A stretch of 64,000 nucleotides of DNA from Marinomonas sargassi. Lineage in GTDB: Bacteria > Pseudomonadota > Gammaproteobacteria > Pseudomonadales > Marinomonadaceae. Below are positions 1 to 8,473 of the stretch, one piece after another (position 1 is the stretch's first letter; every line of letters begins with the position of its first letter). The stretch is taken from positions 744,001-808,000 of the forward strand of contig NZ_JAOVZB010000001.1 of NCBI RefSeq assembly GCF_025716875.1, in the 5' to 3' direction. The position numbers and the translations under genes are program-made. The notes beneath the pieces are model-generated. The model ran no database searches, was not told where the DNA came from, and was given only the letters and a program-made list of their open reading frames with translations.

Positions 1-2
1 CT

Positions 3-68
3 CAAGACATGAATATTAAGGCATTCCTCGCCTATATGGAGGGATGCTGTGATTCGTCCATAAAATAA
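3..68 (+). CDS. C-terminal end of an unidentified upstream CDS (partial)
   Basis: An open frame runs in from the left window edge and stops at TAA 66-68, giving about 21 residues ending in CCDSSIK. The frame has no stop before this point, but it is too short to identify. It could be the tail of a real gene or chance. Confidence 0.3.
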   Translation, partial: QDMNIKAFLAYMEGCCDSSIK

Positions 69-178
69 AAACTACCTTTTTTGTAACATTCCTCCTATTC
101 ACTCGTCTAATCACTATATTATTCAGCAAGTAATTAAAAATGCGCTGAACTTTGAATGGATTTAATCGGAGCCTGAGA

Positions 179-2329
179 ATGAAAAAAATAGGATTGTTGG
201 TATTGATAGCTGCCCTTGCGGTTGGCTTTTTTCACTTTAACTTACACCAGCTGTTGACCTTGGACGGACTTAAATCCGGACTGGGTCAATTTGAAGAACT
301 GCGCACTGAAAGCCCAGTATTGGTAACAGGTGGCTTTTTAGCACTTTATATTGCCGTCACCGCCTTATCTCTTCCTGGGGCAGCTATTATGACCTTGGCA
401 GCAGGCGCATTATTTGGCGTGGTGATGGGGACAGTTATCGTGTCTTTCGCTAGTACTATAGGTGCGACTCTAGCCTTCCTAGTATCCCGTTATCTACTTC
501 GAGATTCTATTCAAGCACGCTTTGGAGATCGTCTAAAAACCTTCAATGAAGGTATTGAAAGAGAAGGGGCTTTCTACCTTTTCACTCTTCGCCTAGTGCC
601 TGTTTTCCCGTTCTTTTTAATTAACCTAGTCATGGGCCTAACCACGATTCGTGCTTTCACCTTCTTCTGGGTCAGCCAACTAGGCATGTTGGTCGGTACT
701 GTGGTTTTCGTTAACGCGGGCACACAACTGGGTCAAATCGAAAGCCTGTCAGGTATTTTGTCTCCAGCCCTGCTCCTTTCATTCGTATTACTGGGTGTCT
801 TCCCATTAGTTGCAAAGAAAATTCTAGATATCATTAAAGCTCGTCGCGTTTACGCGAAATTCACTAAACCAAAATCATTCGACCGAAACCTAATTGTCAT
901 TGGTGCAGGTGCTGGCGGGTTGGTAAGTTCTTACATTGCTGCGGCAGTAAAAGCGAAAGTGACCTTGATCGAAGCCCACAAAATGGGTGGTGATTGCCTT
1001 AACTACGGCTGCGTTCCAAGTAAAGCCATTATCAAGAGCGCTAAGATCGCTAAACAAATTCGTACTGCAGAGAAATATGGTTTAGAAAGCAGTGAGCCAA
1101 CTTTTTCATTCAAAAAGGTTATGGCCCGTGTCCATGATGTTGTCAGCAAGGTAGAACCCCATGATAGCGTTGAGCGTTACACCAAATTGGGGGTGGATGT
1201 TGTACAAGGTTACGCGAAGCTAATTGACCCTTGGACAGTGGAAATTCAGCTCGCTGAAGGTGGTACAAAACGCATGACTGCGCGCAGTATTGTCTTAGCA
1301 ACAGGGGCTCGACCATTCGTTCCAGATTTACCTGGATTAGATGAAACTGGCTATTACACCAGCGACACACTATGGGAAGAGTTTGCTAAATTTGATGCGC
1401 CCCCGAAACGTCTGGTTGTACTTGGTGGCGGCCCTATCGGCTCAGAACTCGCGCAAAGTTTTGCTCGCTTAGGTTCTAATGTCACTCAAGTAGAGCGCGG
1501 CTCACGCATCATGGCGCGTGAAGATGAAGAAGTCTCTAAGTTAGTTCAAAACAGCATGCGCTCCGACGGTGTCAACATTTTAACTTCGCACAATGCCATT
1601 CGTTGTGAGAAAGAAGGTGACGTAAAACGACTTATCGTTGAAAAAGACGGCGTAGAAAGTGTGATCGAATTTGACGCTTTACTCTGCGCGGTTGGTCGAC
1701 AGGCTCGCCTTGAAGGCTATGGACTAGAAAACCTAGGTATCGAAACACAACGCACCATTACGACTAACGATTACCTAGAAACGCTTTTCCCGAACATCTT
1801 TGCCGTAGGTGATGTCGCTGGCCCTTATCAGTTCACACACGTTGCGGCCCACCAAGCTTGGTACGCAGCAGTTAATGCTTTATTCGGCACTTTCAAAAAA
1901 TTCCGTGCGGACTACCGTGTTATTCCTTGGGCCACGTTCGTAGACCCTGAAGTGGCACGTGTTGGTCTCAGTGAGCAAGATGCCAAAGAGCAAGGTATTG
2001 CCTATGAAATGGTGCGCTACGGACTGGATGACTTAGACCGTGCCATTGCAGAAAGTGCTACAGATGGCTTTGTGAAAGTACTCACCGTACCCGGAAAAGA
2101 CAAAATTCTTGGTGTCACCATAGTGGGTGATCACTCTGGAGATTTATTGGCTGAGTTTGTTTTGGCAATGAAGCATGGCCTAGGTTTAAACAAAATTTTA
2201 GGCACTATTCATACTTACCCAACATGGGCAGAGTCCAACAAATATGCGGCTGGTGAATGGAAACGAGCTCACACTCCAGAGCGTATTCTCGCTTGGGTCG
2301 AAAAATACCACACATGGCGTAGAGGGTAA
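179..2329 (+). CDS. VTT-domain membrane protein fused to mercuric-reductase-like FAD disulfide oxidoreductase
   Basis: The 716-residue protein starts at the ATG at 179, because GGAG lies 7 nt upstream; a TTG at 152 would add nine residues without a clear ribosome site. Residues about 1-225 hold hydrophobic segments typical of the SNARE-associated/TVP38 (VTT, DedA-like) family. From about 237 a class I pyridine-nucleotide disulfide oxidoreductase follows: GAGAGG FAD motif near 240, redox pair in GGDCLNYGCVPSK near 272 and 277, a second dinucleotide fold VVLGGGPIGSE near 413, and a dimerisation domain from about 580. At the end, where lipoamide dehydrogenase has HAHPTLSE, this protein reads HTYPTWAE, so the catalytic His is replaced by Tyr, as in MerA-type enzymes. 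The substrate is unknown; the fusion suggests a membrane-tethered reductase. The DUF547 gene follows 4 bp downstream. Confidence 0.88.
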   Translation: MKKIGLLVLIAALAVGFFHFNLHQLLTLDGLKSGLGQFEELRTESPVLVTGGFLALYIAVTALSLPGAAIMTLAAGALFGVVMGTVIVSFASTIGATLAFLVSRYLLRDSIQARFGDRLKTFNEGIEREGAFYLFTLRLVPVFPFFLINLVMGLTTIRAFTFFWVSQLGMLVGTVVFVNAGTQLGQIESLSGILSPALLLSFVLLGVFPLVAKKILDIIKARRVYAKFTKPKSFDRNLIVIGAGAGGLVSSYIAAAVKAKVTLIEAHKMGGDCLNYGCVPSKAIIKSAKIAKQIRTAEKYGLESSEPTFSFKKVMARVHDVVSKVEPHDSVERYTKLGVDVVQGYAKLIDPWTVEIQLAEGGTKRMTARSIVLATGARPFVPDLPGLDETGYYTSDTLWEEFAKFDAPPKRLVVLGGGPIGSELAQSFARLGSNVTQVERGSRIMAREDEEVSKLVQNSMRSDGVNILTSHNAIRCEKEGDVKRLIVEKDGVESVIEFDALLCAVGRQARLEGYGLENLGIETQRTITTNDYLETLFPNIFAVGDVAGPYQFTHVAAHQAWYAAVNALFGTFKKFRADYRVIPWATFVDPEVARVGLSEQDAKEQGIAYEMVRYGLDDLDRAIAESATDGFVKVLTVPGKDKILGVTIVGDHSGDLLAEFVLAMKHGLGLNKILGTIHTYPTWAESNKYAAGEWKRAHTPERILAWVEKYHTWRRG

Positions 2330-2333
2330 GAAA

Positions 2334-3137
2334 ATGAAAGTATGGCTAATTATACTATCTGCCCTCCTTAGTCTAAATATTGGCTTAGCTCAGGCAAAAA
2401 ACGCATTTAACCATGACCAATGGGATAGCCTGCTACAAAAGCATGTCTACCTAATCAATGGAGGCCAAGCAAGCCAAGTGGATTACCAAGGCTTTGCAGA
2501 TAATCAAACGGAGTTGAAAAGCTATCTAGACAGCTTATCTAAGGTTTCACAAAGTGAGTTCGATGCTTGGCCGAAAGACGATCAACTGGCATTTTTGATC
2601 AACGCCTATAACGCATGGACAGTAGAGTTTATCTTAAGCAAATGGCCAGACTTAAAATCTATTAAAGACCTTGGCAGCTTTTTCAGCTCTCCTTGGAGTA
2701 AAGAATTCGTGCCTTTATTAGGGGCAACGCGATCTTTAGACGATATAGAGCACAAATTGATTCGTGGTTCAGGCCGTTATCAAGAGCCGCGTATTCACTT
2801 TGCCGTAAACTGTGCCAGCATTGGCTGCCCAGCACTGGCTAATACAGCGTTTCAAGGTGATAACTTGGAAAGTCTGCTAGAAAGCCAAACCAAGCTTTTC
2901 TTAGCCGATAAAAGTCGTAATCGTTTAAATGGCAACAAGATAGAATTATCTTCTATTTTCAAATGGTACAAGGAAGACTTTGAAAAGGGCCTAAAAGGCT
3001 ATCATTCTTTAGAGGCTTTCTTGTTAGATTATGCTGATGACTTAGAACTTACTGAGAGTGTTATTCAAATGCTAAAAGAAGATGACGCTAGCATTAAATT
3101 CTTAAGTTATGATTGGGGGTTAAATAAAAAGATATAA
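2334..3137 (+). CDS. DUF547 secreted protein
   Basis: A 267-residue protein starts at ATG 2334; an upstream in-frame start at 2244 lies inside the previous gene and would destroy the signal peptide. The first 20 or so residues (MKVWLIILSALLSLNIGLAQA) are a clear Sec signal. The mature part carries the DUF547 hallmarks AFLINAYNAWTVEFIL and HFAVNCASIGCPAL, with conserved Asn and two Cys. The ribosome site GAGGG overlaps the end of the upstream oxidoreductase gene, so the two are probably one operon. The biochemical function of DUF547 is unknown; the pairing with a membrane disulfide reductase is suggestive of envelope redox work but this is inference. Confidence 0.85.
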   Translation: MKVWLIILSALLSLNIGLAQAKNAFNHDQWDSLLQKHVYLINGGQASQVDYQGFADNQTELKSYLDSLSKVSQSEFDAWPKDDQLAFLINAYNAWTVEFILSKWPDLKSIKDLGSFFSSPWSKEFVPLLGATRSLDDIEHKLIRGSGRYQEPRIHFAVNCASIGCPALANTAFQGDNLESLLESQTKLFLADKSRNRLNGNKIELSSIFKWYKEDFEKGLKGYHSLEAFLLDYADDLELTESVIQMLKEDDASIKFLSYDWGLNKKI

Positions 3138-3219
3138 ATTCTACTTATTAGTTGCAGTAGATAAGTCTTTCTCAAGGTTAAGAAAAAAGAATGCATTATT
3201 TCCTTTTTCTTGTTTTACG

Positions 3220-3262
3220 TTACCTATTGTGTATTAATTGCTCAAATCAATATAATAGGTAA
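3220..3262. repeat. Inverted repeat upstream of a diguanylate cyclase gene
   Basis: Perfect 9-bp arms TTACCTATT (3220-3228) and AATAGGTAA (3254-3262) are separated by 25 nt and end 23 nt before the ATG at 3286. This could be an operator or a leader hairpin; nothing decides between them. Confidence 0.4.
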
Positions 3263-3285
3263 GTGTAATTCTTTGAGTAAGGAAT

Positions 3286-4692
3286 ATGGAAAGCATTCAC
3301 AATAATATTAATGATGTTTTAAATACCACACCTATAGCCGTAGCCTACTCAAGCATTTCTTCTGGGCATATAGAATACATTAATGAGGCTTTTACGAACC
3401 TTTTTGGATATCGTTTAGAAGACCTTTCTGATATTAAATCTTGGTATGTAAACGCCACACCCGAAAAAGATCATTACCATAATGTGATCGGGCCTTTTAT
3501 CGACAATACAAACCTCTCTTCAGCGAGAGATATAAAATCCAATCTCATTTGCAAAGATGGTTCGATAAAACACGTTAATATTTATATTTCAAAGCTGAAC
3601 GATAAGAAGATTTGGTACTTTACCGATTTCACAGACCACTGGGTAGCAGAAGAAAGATTACGAGCTCGCAGCAACATGCTTGAAATGGTCGCAAAAAGCT
3701 CGGCTCTTAAGGACATTCTCAGCACGATTGTTAATCAAATCGAGCAAGAAAATACCCAATCTATTTGCAGCATTTTACTCTTTGATAAAGAACAAGGGTG
3801 TTTAAGAGTAGGATCGGCTCCCAACCTCCCGAACTTCTACAACGAAGCTATTGATGGTGTACAAGCAGGCCCAAAGGTAGGCTCTTGTGGCGCTGCGGCT
3901 TATTCGAAAAAACGTGTTATTGTTGCCGATATTGCTTCCCACGAAAACTGGCAACCTTTTGCACAACTTGCTAAAGAAGCTGGTATCGCTGCGTGTTGGT
4001 CAGACCCCATTTTATCCTCAACAGGTGAGCTATTAGGCACCTTCGCGATATACAAACGCTATCCTTCTACACCTTCTGAAAAAGACTTCGACTTAATCAA
4101 TTTCGCTAGCCGACTAGCCAGCATTGCCATTGAGAGCTTCCGGGCCAAAGAAGAGCTAGAACAAAGGGCCTACTTTGACTTCCTCACAGGTTTAAGCAAT
4201 AGAGGGCACTTCTTTGATAAAGGAGAAGAAATATTTAAAAGCACTGCGATTGAGAAAACGCCACTGGCTATTATCATGCTAGATATCGATGACTTTAAAA
4301 AGATTAATGATATCTACGGCCATAAAACAGGTGACCAAGTATTAAAAAAATTGGCGGACATTAGTGAACAAATTCTGAGTAAAAGAGACATTGCGGCACG
4401 CATTGGCGGTGAAGAGTTTGCTTTTTTACTGGCTCATCAGGATATCGATCATGTGTTATCTATTGCTGAGCAGCTAAGGCATCATATAGAAAAAAGTATG
4501 GTATTGAGTTCCGAGAATGAAAGAGTATTTTTCACTGTTTCTATCGGTGTAGCATCAAAAGGGAAAGATACCCATTACTGCACCCTTGGAGAGCTGCTTA
4601 ACAAGGCAGATAAAGCACTTTATCAGTCTAAAAAAACCGGTAAAAATAAAGTGTCCCATGAGGTCTACACTAATACGCCCTCTCTATTCTGA
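3286..4692 (+). CDS. PAS-GAF-GGDEF diguanylate cyclase
   Basis: A 468-residue cytoplasmic signalling protein without membrane segments. Residues about 10-120 form a PAS domain, about 140-285 a GAF domain, and about 295-460 a GGDEF domain. The active-site motif is GGEEF at 374-378 with FDFLTGLSNR and DIDDFKKINDIYGH motifs intact, so cyclic-di-GMP synthesis is expected. The position of the inhibitory RxxD I-site reads SKRD, so product feedback inhibition is probably absent. There is no EAL domain. The ribosome site TAAGGA sits only 2 nt from the ATG. Monocistronic by spacing. The PAS/GAF input ligand is unknown. Confidence 0.9.
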   Translation: MESIHNNINDVLNTTPIAVAYSSISSGHIEYINEAFTNLFGYRLEDLSDIKSWYVNATPEKDHYHNVIGPFIDNTNLSSARDIKSNLICKDGSIKHVNIYISKLNDKKIWYFTDFTDHWVAEERLRARSNMLEMVAKSSALKDILSTIVNQIEQENTQSICSILLFDKEQGCLRVGSAPNLPNFYNEAIDGVQAGPKVGSCGAAAYSKKRVIVADIASHENWQPFAQLAKEAGIAACWSDPILSSTGELLGTFAIYKRYPSTPSEKDFDLINFASRLASIAIESFRAKEELEQRAYFDFLTGLSNRGHFFDKGEEIFKSTAIEKTPLAIIMLDIDDFKKINDIYGHKTGDQVLKKLADISEQILSKRDIAARIGGEEFAFLLAHQDIDHVLSIAEQLRHHIEKSMVLSSENERVFFTVSIGVASKGKDTHYCTLGELLNKADKALYQSKKTGKNKVSHEVYTNTPSLF

Positions 4693-4743
4693 TTATTACA
4701 CCTCTTCAATCACCACTCCCTAAAAGCAACCACCTTCTAAAAT

Positions 4744-5265
4744 ATGAAACCCATAAAAGATTCTTCTATAAAAGCTCAATATTTAAATGGTTACCCTGAG
4801 GCATTATTAAAACAGGTGGAACATCTTTTAGCTTCGAAACAATCAAGTAAGTGGCTGCTAAATAAGTACCCAAGACCGCATAATATTGGTGATTTATATG
4901 AATATGCTATCGCATTAAAAAACCAAAATATGCGCAGCTCTTCCCCCATCAGCAAAGTCATATACGATGATAAAATCCATGCCATTAAAAACGCCCTTGG
5001 CACTCATTCCTATGTTTCTAGAAAACAGGGATCGAAGTTAAAAGCAAAAAATGAAATTCGTATTGCAGCGTTATTCAGAAACCTTCCCGAACCATTTTTA
5101 AAAATGATCGTGGTACACGAGTTAGCTCATTTAAAAGAGAAAGAGCACAGCAAAGCCTTTTATAAGCTCTGCTGTTATATGGAAGCGGAGTATCACCAGC
5201 TTGAGTTTGATCTCCGTGTTTACTTAAACCACAGAGATCACTTTGGAGACCTTTGGAAAGATTGA
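4744..5265 (+). CDS. YgjP-type zinc metallopeptidase-like protein (DUF45)
   Basis: The 173-residue protein carries VVHELAHLKEKEHSKAFY, an HExxH zinc site with the conserved downstream His, then a C-terminal YHQLEFDLRVYL block typical of the YgjP/DUF45 (M48-like) family. No signal peptide is seen, so it is cytoplasmic. No Shine-Dalgarno sequence precedes the ATG at 4744, leaving the start less certain. It converges with yhhQ, the stops being 2 bp apart. The physiological substrate is unknown. Confidence 0.85.
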   Translation: MKPIKDSSIKAQYLNGYPEALLKQVEHLLASKQSSKWLLNKYPRPHNIGDLYEYAIALKNQNMRSSSPISKVIYDDKIHAIKNALGTHSYVSRKQGSKLKAKNEIRIAALFRNLPEPFLKMIVVHELAHLKEKEHSKAFYKLCCYMEAEYHQLEFDLRVYLNHRDHFGDLWKD

Positions 5266-5267
5266 CG

Positions 5268-5927
5268 TTAGGCTGCGCTTGGTTCTGGCTCGACGCTGGT
5301 GAGCTTTTTAGTAAGGTAGTTCAGCAATAAGCCATATAAAGGAAGGAACAAGCCAAGGCTGATAATCACTTTAAAGCCAAAATCCACCAATGCAATTTCT
5401 TGCCAATGTTGAGCCATGAAAGGGTCAGGGCTCTGATAAAACGCGATACCAAAAAATGCTAAGGTATCCAAACCATTACCTAACAAGGTGGAAGCGGCTG
5501 GTGCGACCCACCATAAGCTTAAAGCTCTTAAACGGTTAAAAACTTTGATATCTAGCAATTGACCGAGTAAGTAAGCCGATAAACTGGCAATGGCTATACG
5601 GCCTACAAAGTCATTGTAGCTAGCTAAATTAGCAAAACCTTGGAATGCACCTTCGGCAAAAATCACAGATAAAACGTAGGATAAAATGAGCGATGGTAGC
5701 ATCACTAAAAAGATGATCTTACGAGCAAGCGAAGCACCAAATATCCGTACCGTTAAATCGGTTGCCAGAAAGATGAAGGGAAAAGAGAAAGCCCCCCATG
5801 TGGTATGGAAGCCAAATACTGTGAAAGGAATTTGAACCAAGTAATTGCTGGACGCAATAATAATTAAATGAAAAACAGCAAGAAAGCACAACGCCTTGCG
5901 CTGTTGCTCAAAAGTAAACGAACTCAT
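5268..5927 (-). CDS. yhhQ: Queuosine precursor transporter YhhQ
   Basis: A 219-residue integral membrane protein of the DUF165/VUT1 family with about six hydrophobic segments and the family stretch FSFPFIFLATDLTVRIFG (about residues 47-64). YhhQ of E. coli takes up preQ0 and preQ1 for tRNA queuosine synthesis. A good ribosome site (AAAAAGGTGA) lies just before the ATG at 5927 and is part of a preQ1-I riboswitch candidate at 5932-5967, which strongly supports the assignment. Its own promoter is visible at 6037-6064. Confidence 0.92.
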   Translation of the reverse strand: MSSFTFEQQRKALCFLAVFHLIIIASSNYLVQIPFTVFGFHTTWGAFSFPFIFLATDLTVRIFGASLARKIIFLVMLPSLILSYVLSVIFAEGAFQGFANLASYNDFVGRIAIASLSAYLLGQLLDIKVFNRLRALSLWWVAPAASTLLGNGLDTLAFFGIAFYQSPDPFMAQHWQEIALVDFGFKVIISLGLFLPLYGLLLNYLTKKLTSVEPEPSAA

Positions 5928-5931
5928 ATTG

Positions 5932-5967
5932 TCACCTTTTTCGTTAAATTGGGGTGAGGGAACCCAA
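5932..5967 (-). promoter_or_regulatory. preQ1-I riboswitch candidate in the yhhQ leader
   Basis: In RNA sense the leader reads stem UUGGG (5967-5963), loop UUCCCUCAC, stem CCCAA (5953-5949), then an A-rich tail ending AAAAAGGUGA next to the start codon. Loop UCAC can pair with GUGA of the tail, forming a pseudoknot that covers the Shine-Dalgarno sequence. The order and spacing closely match the T. tengcongensis preQ1-I aptamer (CUGGG-loop-CCCAG-UUAAC-A-rich tail), known from memory. Location before a queuosine-precursor transporter fits translational control by preQ1. Confidence 0.8.
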
Positions 5968-6036
5968 AAGCATCGCTTTATATCGTATTGCTCTGCTCAG
6001 TTTATTTTTTTGACCTTGTGGTCAAACCGGAGCGCG

Positions 6037-6064
6037 ATTATACATAACTCCTTCCGATATTCAA
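6037..6064 (-). promoter_or_regulatory. Sigma-70 promoter of yhhQ
   Basis: On the minus strand TTGAAT (6064-6059) and a perfect TATAAT (6042-6037) are separated by 16 bp. Transcription would begin near 6030, giving a leader of about 100 nt that contains the riboswitch candidate and a TTTGACC/GGTCAAA hairpin. Confidence 0.65.
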
Positions 6065-6096
6065 TTTTTTGTTCAAAAAACAGTCAGAATATACGA

Positions 6097-6954
6097 TTAG
6101 TCTATTTCGTTTGCCGCTTGAATACGCGCTAAGCGGTCTTGCTCTTCATTAAAGGCTTCTCGTATTTCTGTCATCACAGCGTCAACATCAGCCGCTTCTG
6201 TAGGCTCTTCAAATACACCCGTCAGTTCGGTGTCTGGTGTGAGTTTACCGTCTTCAAATAAGGCCCACATCTCTTTGGCGTACTGAGTTTCTAATAATTC
6301 AGGAGCAGACATACCATAATAGCTGCGCATATTGTTTACATCGCGCTCTAGCATCCACTGGGCATTATTATTCGACACAGCATCAACCACTTGCGGTAGG
6401 TCGATAATGACAGGGCCATAAGAGTCCACCAGCACATTGAATTCAGAGAGGTCACCATGCACCAAGCCTGCACACAGCATACGAGTGATGTCTTTGATAA
6501 TGGCAGCGTGATCTTCTCTCGCTTGCTCTGGGGTCAACACTACATCGTTTAAACGAGACGCTACTTCGCCACTCTCTTCTGTGACTAACTCCATGAGCAG
6601 CACACCGTCAAAACAGCCATAGGGAGTAGGAACACGAACACCTGCATCAGCAAGCTTATATAAAGCATCTACTTCAGCGTTTTGCCATAGGTTCTCTTGC
6701 TCTTCTCGACCAAATTTCGAGCCTTTTTCCATTGCACGGGAGCGACGACTATTACGAACTTTACGCCCCTCTCGGTATTGTGAGGCTTGTTTAAAGCTAC
6801 GCTTACGAGCTTCCTTATAGACTTTCGCACAACGTATTTCTGAGCCACAACGTACTACATACACTGTCGCTTCCTTTCCGCTCATCAACTGTCGAAGCAC
6901 TTCATCAATTAAGCCTTCTTCCATTAATGGTGCGATTCTCTTTGGTATCTTCAT
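6097..6954 (-). CDS. RIO1-family serine protein kinase (PA4780 type)
   Basis: The 285-residue protein begins MKIPKRIAPLMEEGLIDEVL and contains the RIO kinase hallmarks: ATP-binding GKEATVYVVR with the VAxK-equivalent CAKVYKEARKRSF, the catalytic loop LVHGDLSEFNVLV and the metal-binding IDLPQVVD. Length is usual for bacterial RIO kinases. The acidic C-terminus is probably flexible. Bacterial substrates are not established. It ends just upstream of the yhhQ promoter, in the same direction, but has no obvious shared transcript. Confidence 0.9.
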   Translation of the reverse strand: MKIPKRIAPLMEEGLIDEVLRQLMSGKEATVYVVRCGSEIRCAKVYKEARKRSFKQASQYREGRKVRNSRRSRAMEKGSKFGREEQENLWQNAEVDALYKLADAGVRVPTPYGCFDGVLLMELVTEESGEVASRLNDVVLTPEQAREDHAAIIKDITRMLCAGLVHGDLSEFNVLVDSYGPVIIDLPQVVDAVSNNNAQWMLERDVNNMRSYYGMSAPELLETQYAKEMWALFEDGKLTPDTELTGVFEEPTEAADVDAVMTEIREAFNEEQDRLARIQAANEID

Positions 6955-7023
6955 AAATCTCTATTGTCGTATTGGTAAGCATTAAACCTATAGTAACAAG
7001 AATACACGAGGCCGTATTACTGG

Positions 7024-8271
7024 TTATCTTCTAGGGCGCTTTTTATTCGGCTTTTTCGCTGTCAGCCCTAATGCTTTCGCCCGCAATTCTTTTTTGGAGG
7101 GTGGGCGCTTTGGTTTCGTCGAGTCTTGCTGAGTTAAGTCAGGTTCAAAACCTGGCAACCACTGCAACATGGCACTTTCCTTCAATAGGGTTTCAATATC
7201 CGCCAATAAATAACGCTCTTTTTCCGTCACAAGACTAACGGCAACGCCAGATTCTCCCGCCCTTCCGGTCCTTCCTATACGATGTATATAGTCTTCTGCT
7301 TGGTAAGGAAGCTCATGGTTAATGACGTATTGTAGCTGGTCTATATCAATGCCTCGGGCAGCTACATCGGTGGCTACTAATGCACGTACCTTTCCAGCTT
7401 TAAAGTCAGCTAAGGCGCGATTACGCGCTCCTTGTGATTTATCTCCATGGATGGCTTGCGCTTTAATACCGTCTTTATTCATTTCTGAGGCGAGTTCATC
7501 TGCTCCTTGCTTAGTACGAGTGAACACCAGTACTTGGTGCCAGTTTTTCCAACCGATAAAATAGGAAACAAAACCACTTTTTTTGTGTTTATCGACAGAA
7601 TAAAAACTTTGATCGACACTAGAAACCACGCTATTACGTTGATTCACTTCAATTAGCTCTGGCGCATTCAGTAGAGTTTTACTCAGTGTAAAAATATCAT
7701 CATTGAAAGTTGCAGAGAAAAACAGCGTCTGACGGCTACTAGGTAGCTTCTTTAATATTCTTTTAATATCAACAATGAAGCCCATATCCAACATTCGGTC
7801 CGCTTCATCCAGAACCAAGGTTTGTAACGAACTGATATCAATTAACTCTTTCATCAAAAGCTCAAGTAAACGACCTGGCGTTGCCACCAAAATGTCACAA
7901 CCTTGCTTGAGACTTTTAATTTGTACATTGAGACTAGCACCACCATAGGCCGCAACCGAACGAACATTCAATGACTGGCTATAGCGTTCAAAGCTTTCGT
8001 GAACCTGCAAAGCAAGCTCACGGGTTGGCGTCAGTACTAACGTTTGAATAACACTCTCTGGCTGTGTTTTCTTTCTCAGTAAGACGTTATGAATAAGAGG
8101 CAAAGCAAAGGCAGCTGTTTTACCTGTGCCTGTCTGAGCACCCGCCATCAGATCTTTCTTTTCAAGGATGATAGGAATCGCTTTTTCTTGGATAGGCGTT
8201 GGGGCTTGGTAACCTAAAGCATCAGTATTCTCTGTAATTTCAGGCAATAAACCCAGTTCTATAAAGTGCAT
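7024..8271 (-). CDS. DEAD-box ATP-dependent RNA helicase, RhlE-like
   Basis: Helicase motifs appear in order: Q motif YQAPTPIQEKAIP, motif I AQTGTGKT, Ia PTRELALQ, Ib TPGRLLE, II DEAD, III SAT, IV VFTRTKQGAD, V ARGIDI and VI HRIGRTGRAG. A short basic C-terminal tail (KPKRPPSKKELR onward) is typical of RhlE relatives. I place the start at 8271 because GAGAG lies upstream of it; an ATG four codons earlier (8283) has no ribosome site. Role: RNA remodelling, probably in ribosome assembly or mRNA decay, in the cytoplasm. Monocistronic. Confidence 0.93.
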   Translation of the reverse strand: MHFIELGLLPEITENTDALGYQAPTPIQEKAIPIILEKKDLMAGAQTGTGKTAAFALPLIHNVLLRKKTQPESVIQTLVLTPTRELALQVHESFERYSQSLNVRSVAAYGGASLNVQIKSLKQGCDILVATPGRLLELLMKELIDISSLQTLVLDEADRMLDMGFIVDIKRILKKLPSSRQTLFFSATFNDDIFTLSKTLLNAPELIEVNQRNSVVSSVDQSFYSVDKHKKSGFVSYFIGWKNWHQVLVFTRTKQGADELASEMNKDGIKAQAIHGDKSQGARNRALADFKAGKVRALVATDVAARGIDIDQLQYVINHELPYQAEDYIHRIGRTGRAGESGVAVSLVTEKERYLLADIETLLKESAMLQWLPGFEPDLTQQDSTKPKRPPSKKELRAKALGLTAKKPNKKRPRR

Positions 8272-8473
8272 TTTGTCTCTCATTAGTATTTAAGTTAAGA
8301 ATTTATTCCCAACCTAAAAGTTTTGTTATGAATATTTAATAAATTGTCTTACTTTAGGCCTAGAGTACAAGTACAGTATGGGTAGGTAATAAACTGTATC
8401 AGCTCTTTTATTCTCGAAAGCCTATCTTCGTTTTTATTAAGGCTAACCCAACAAACTATACAAAGCTTCATTC

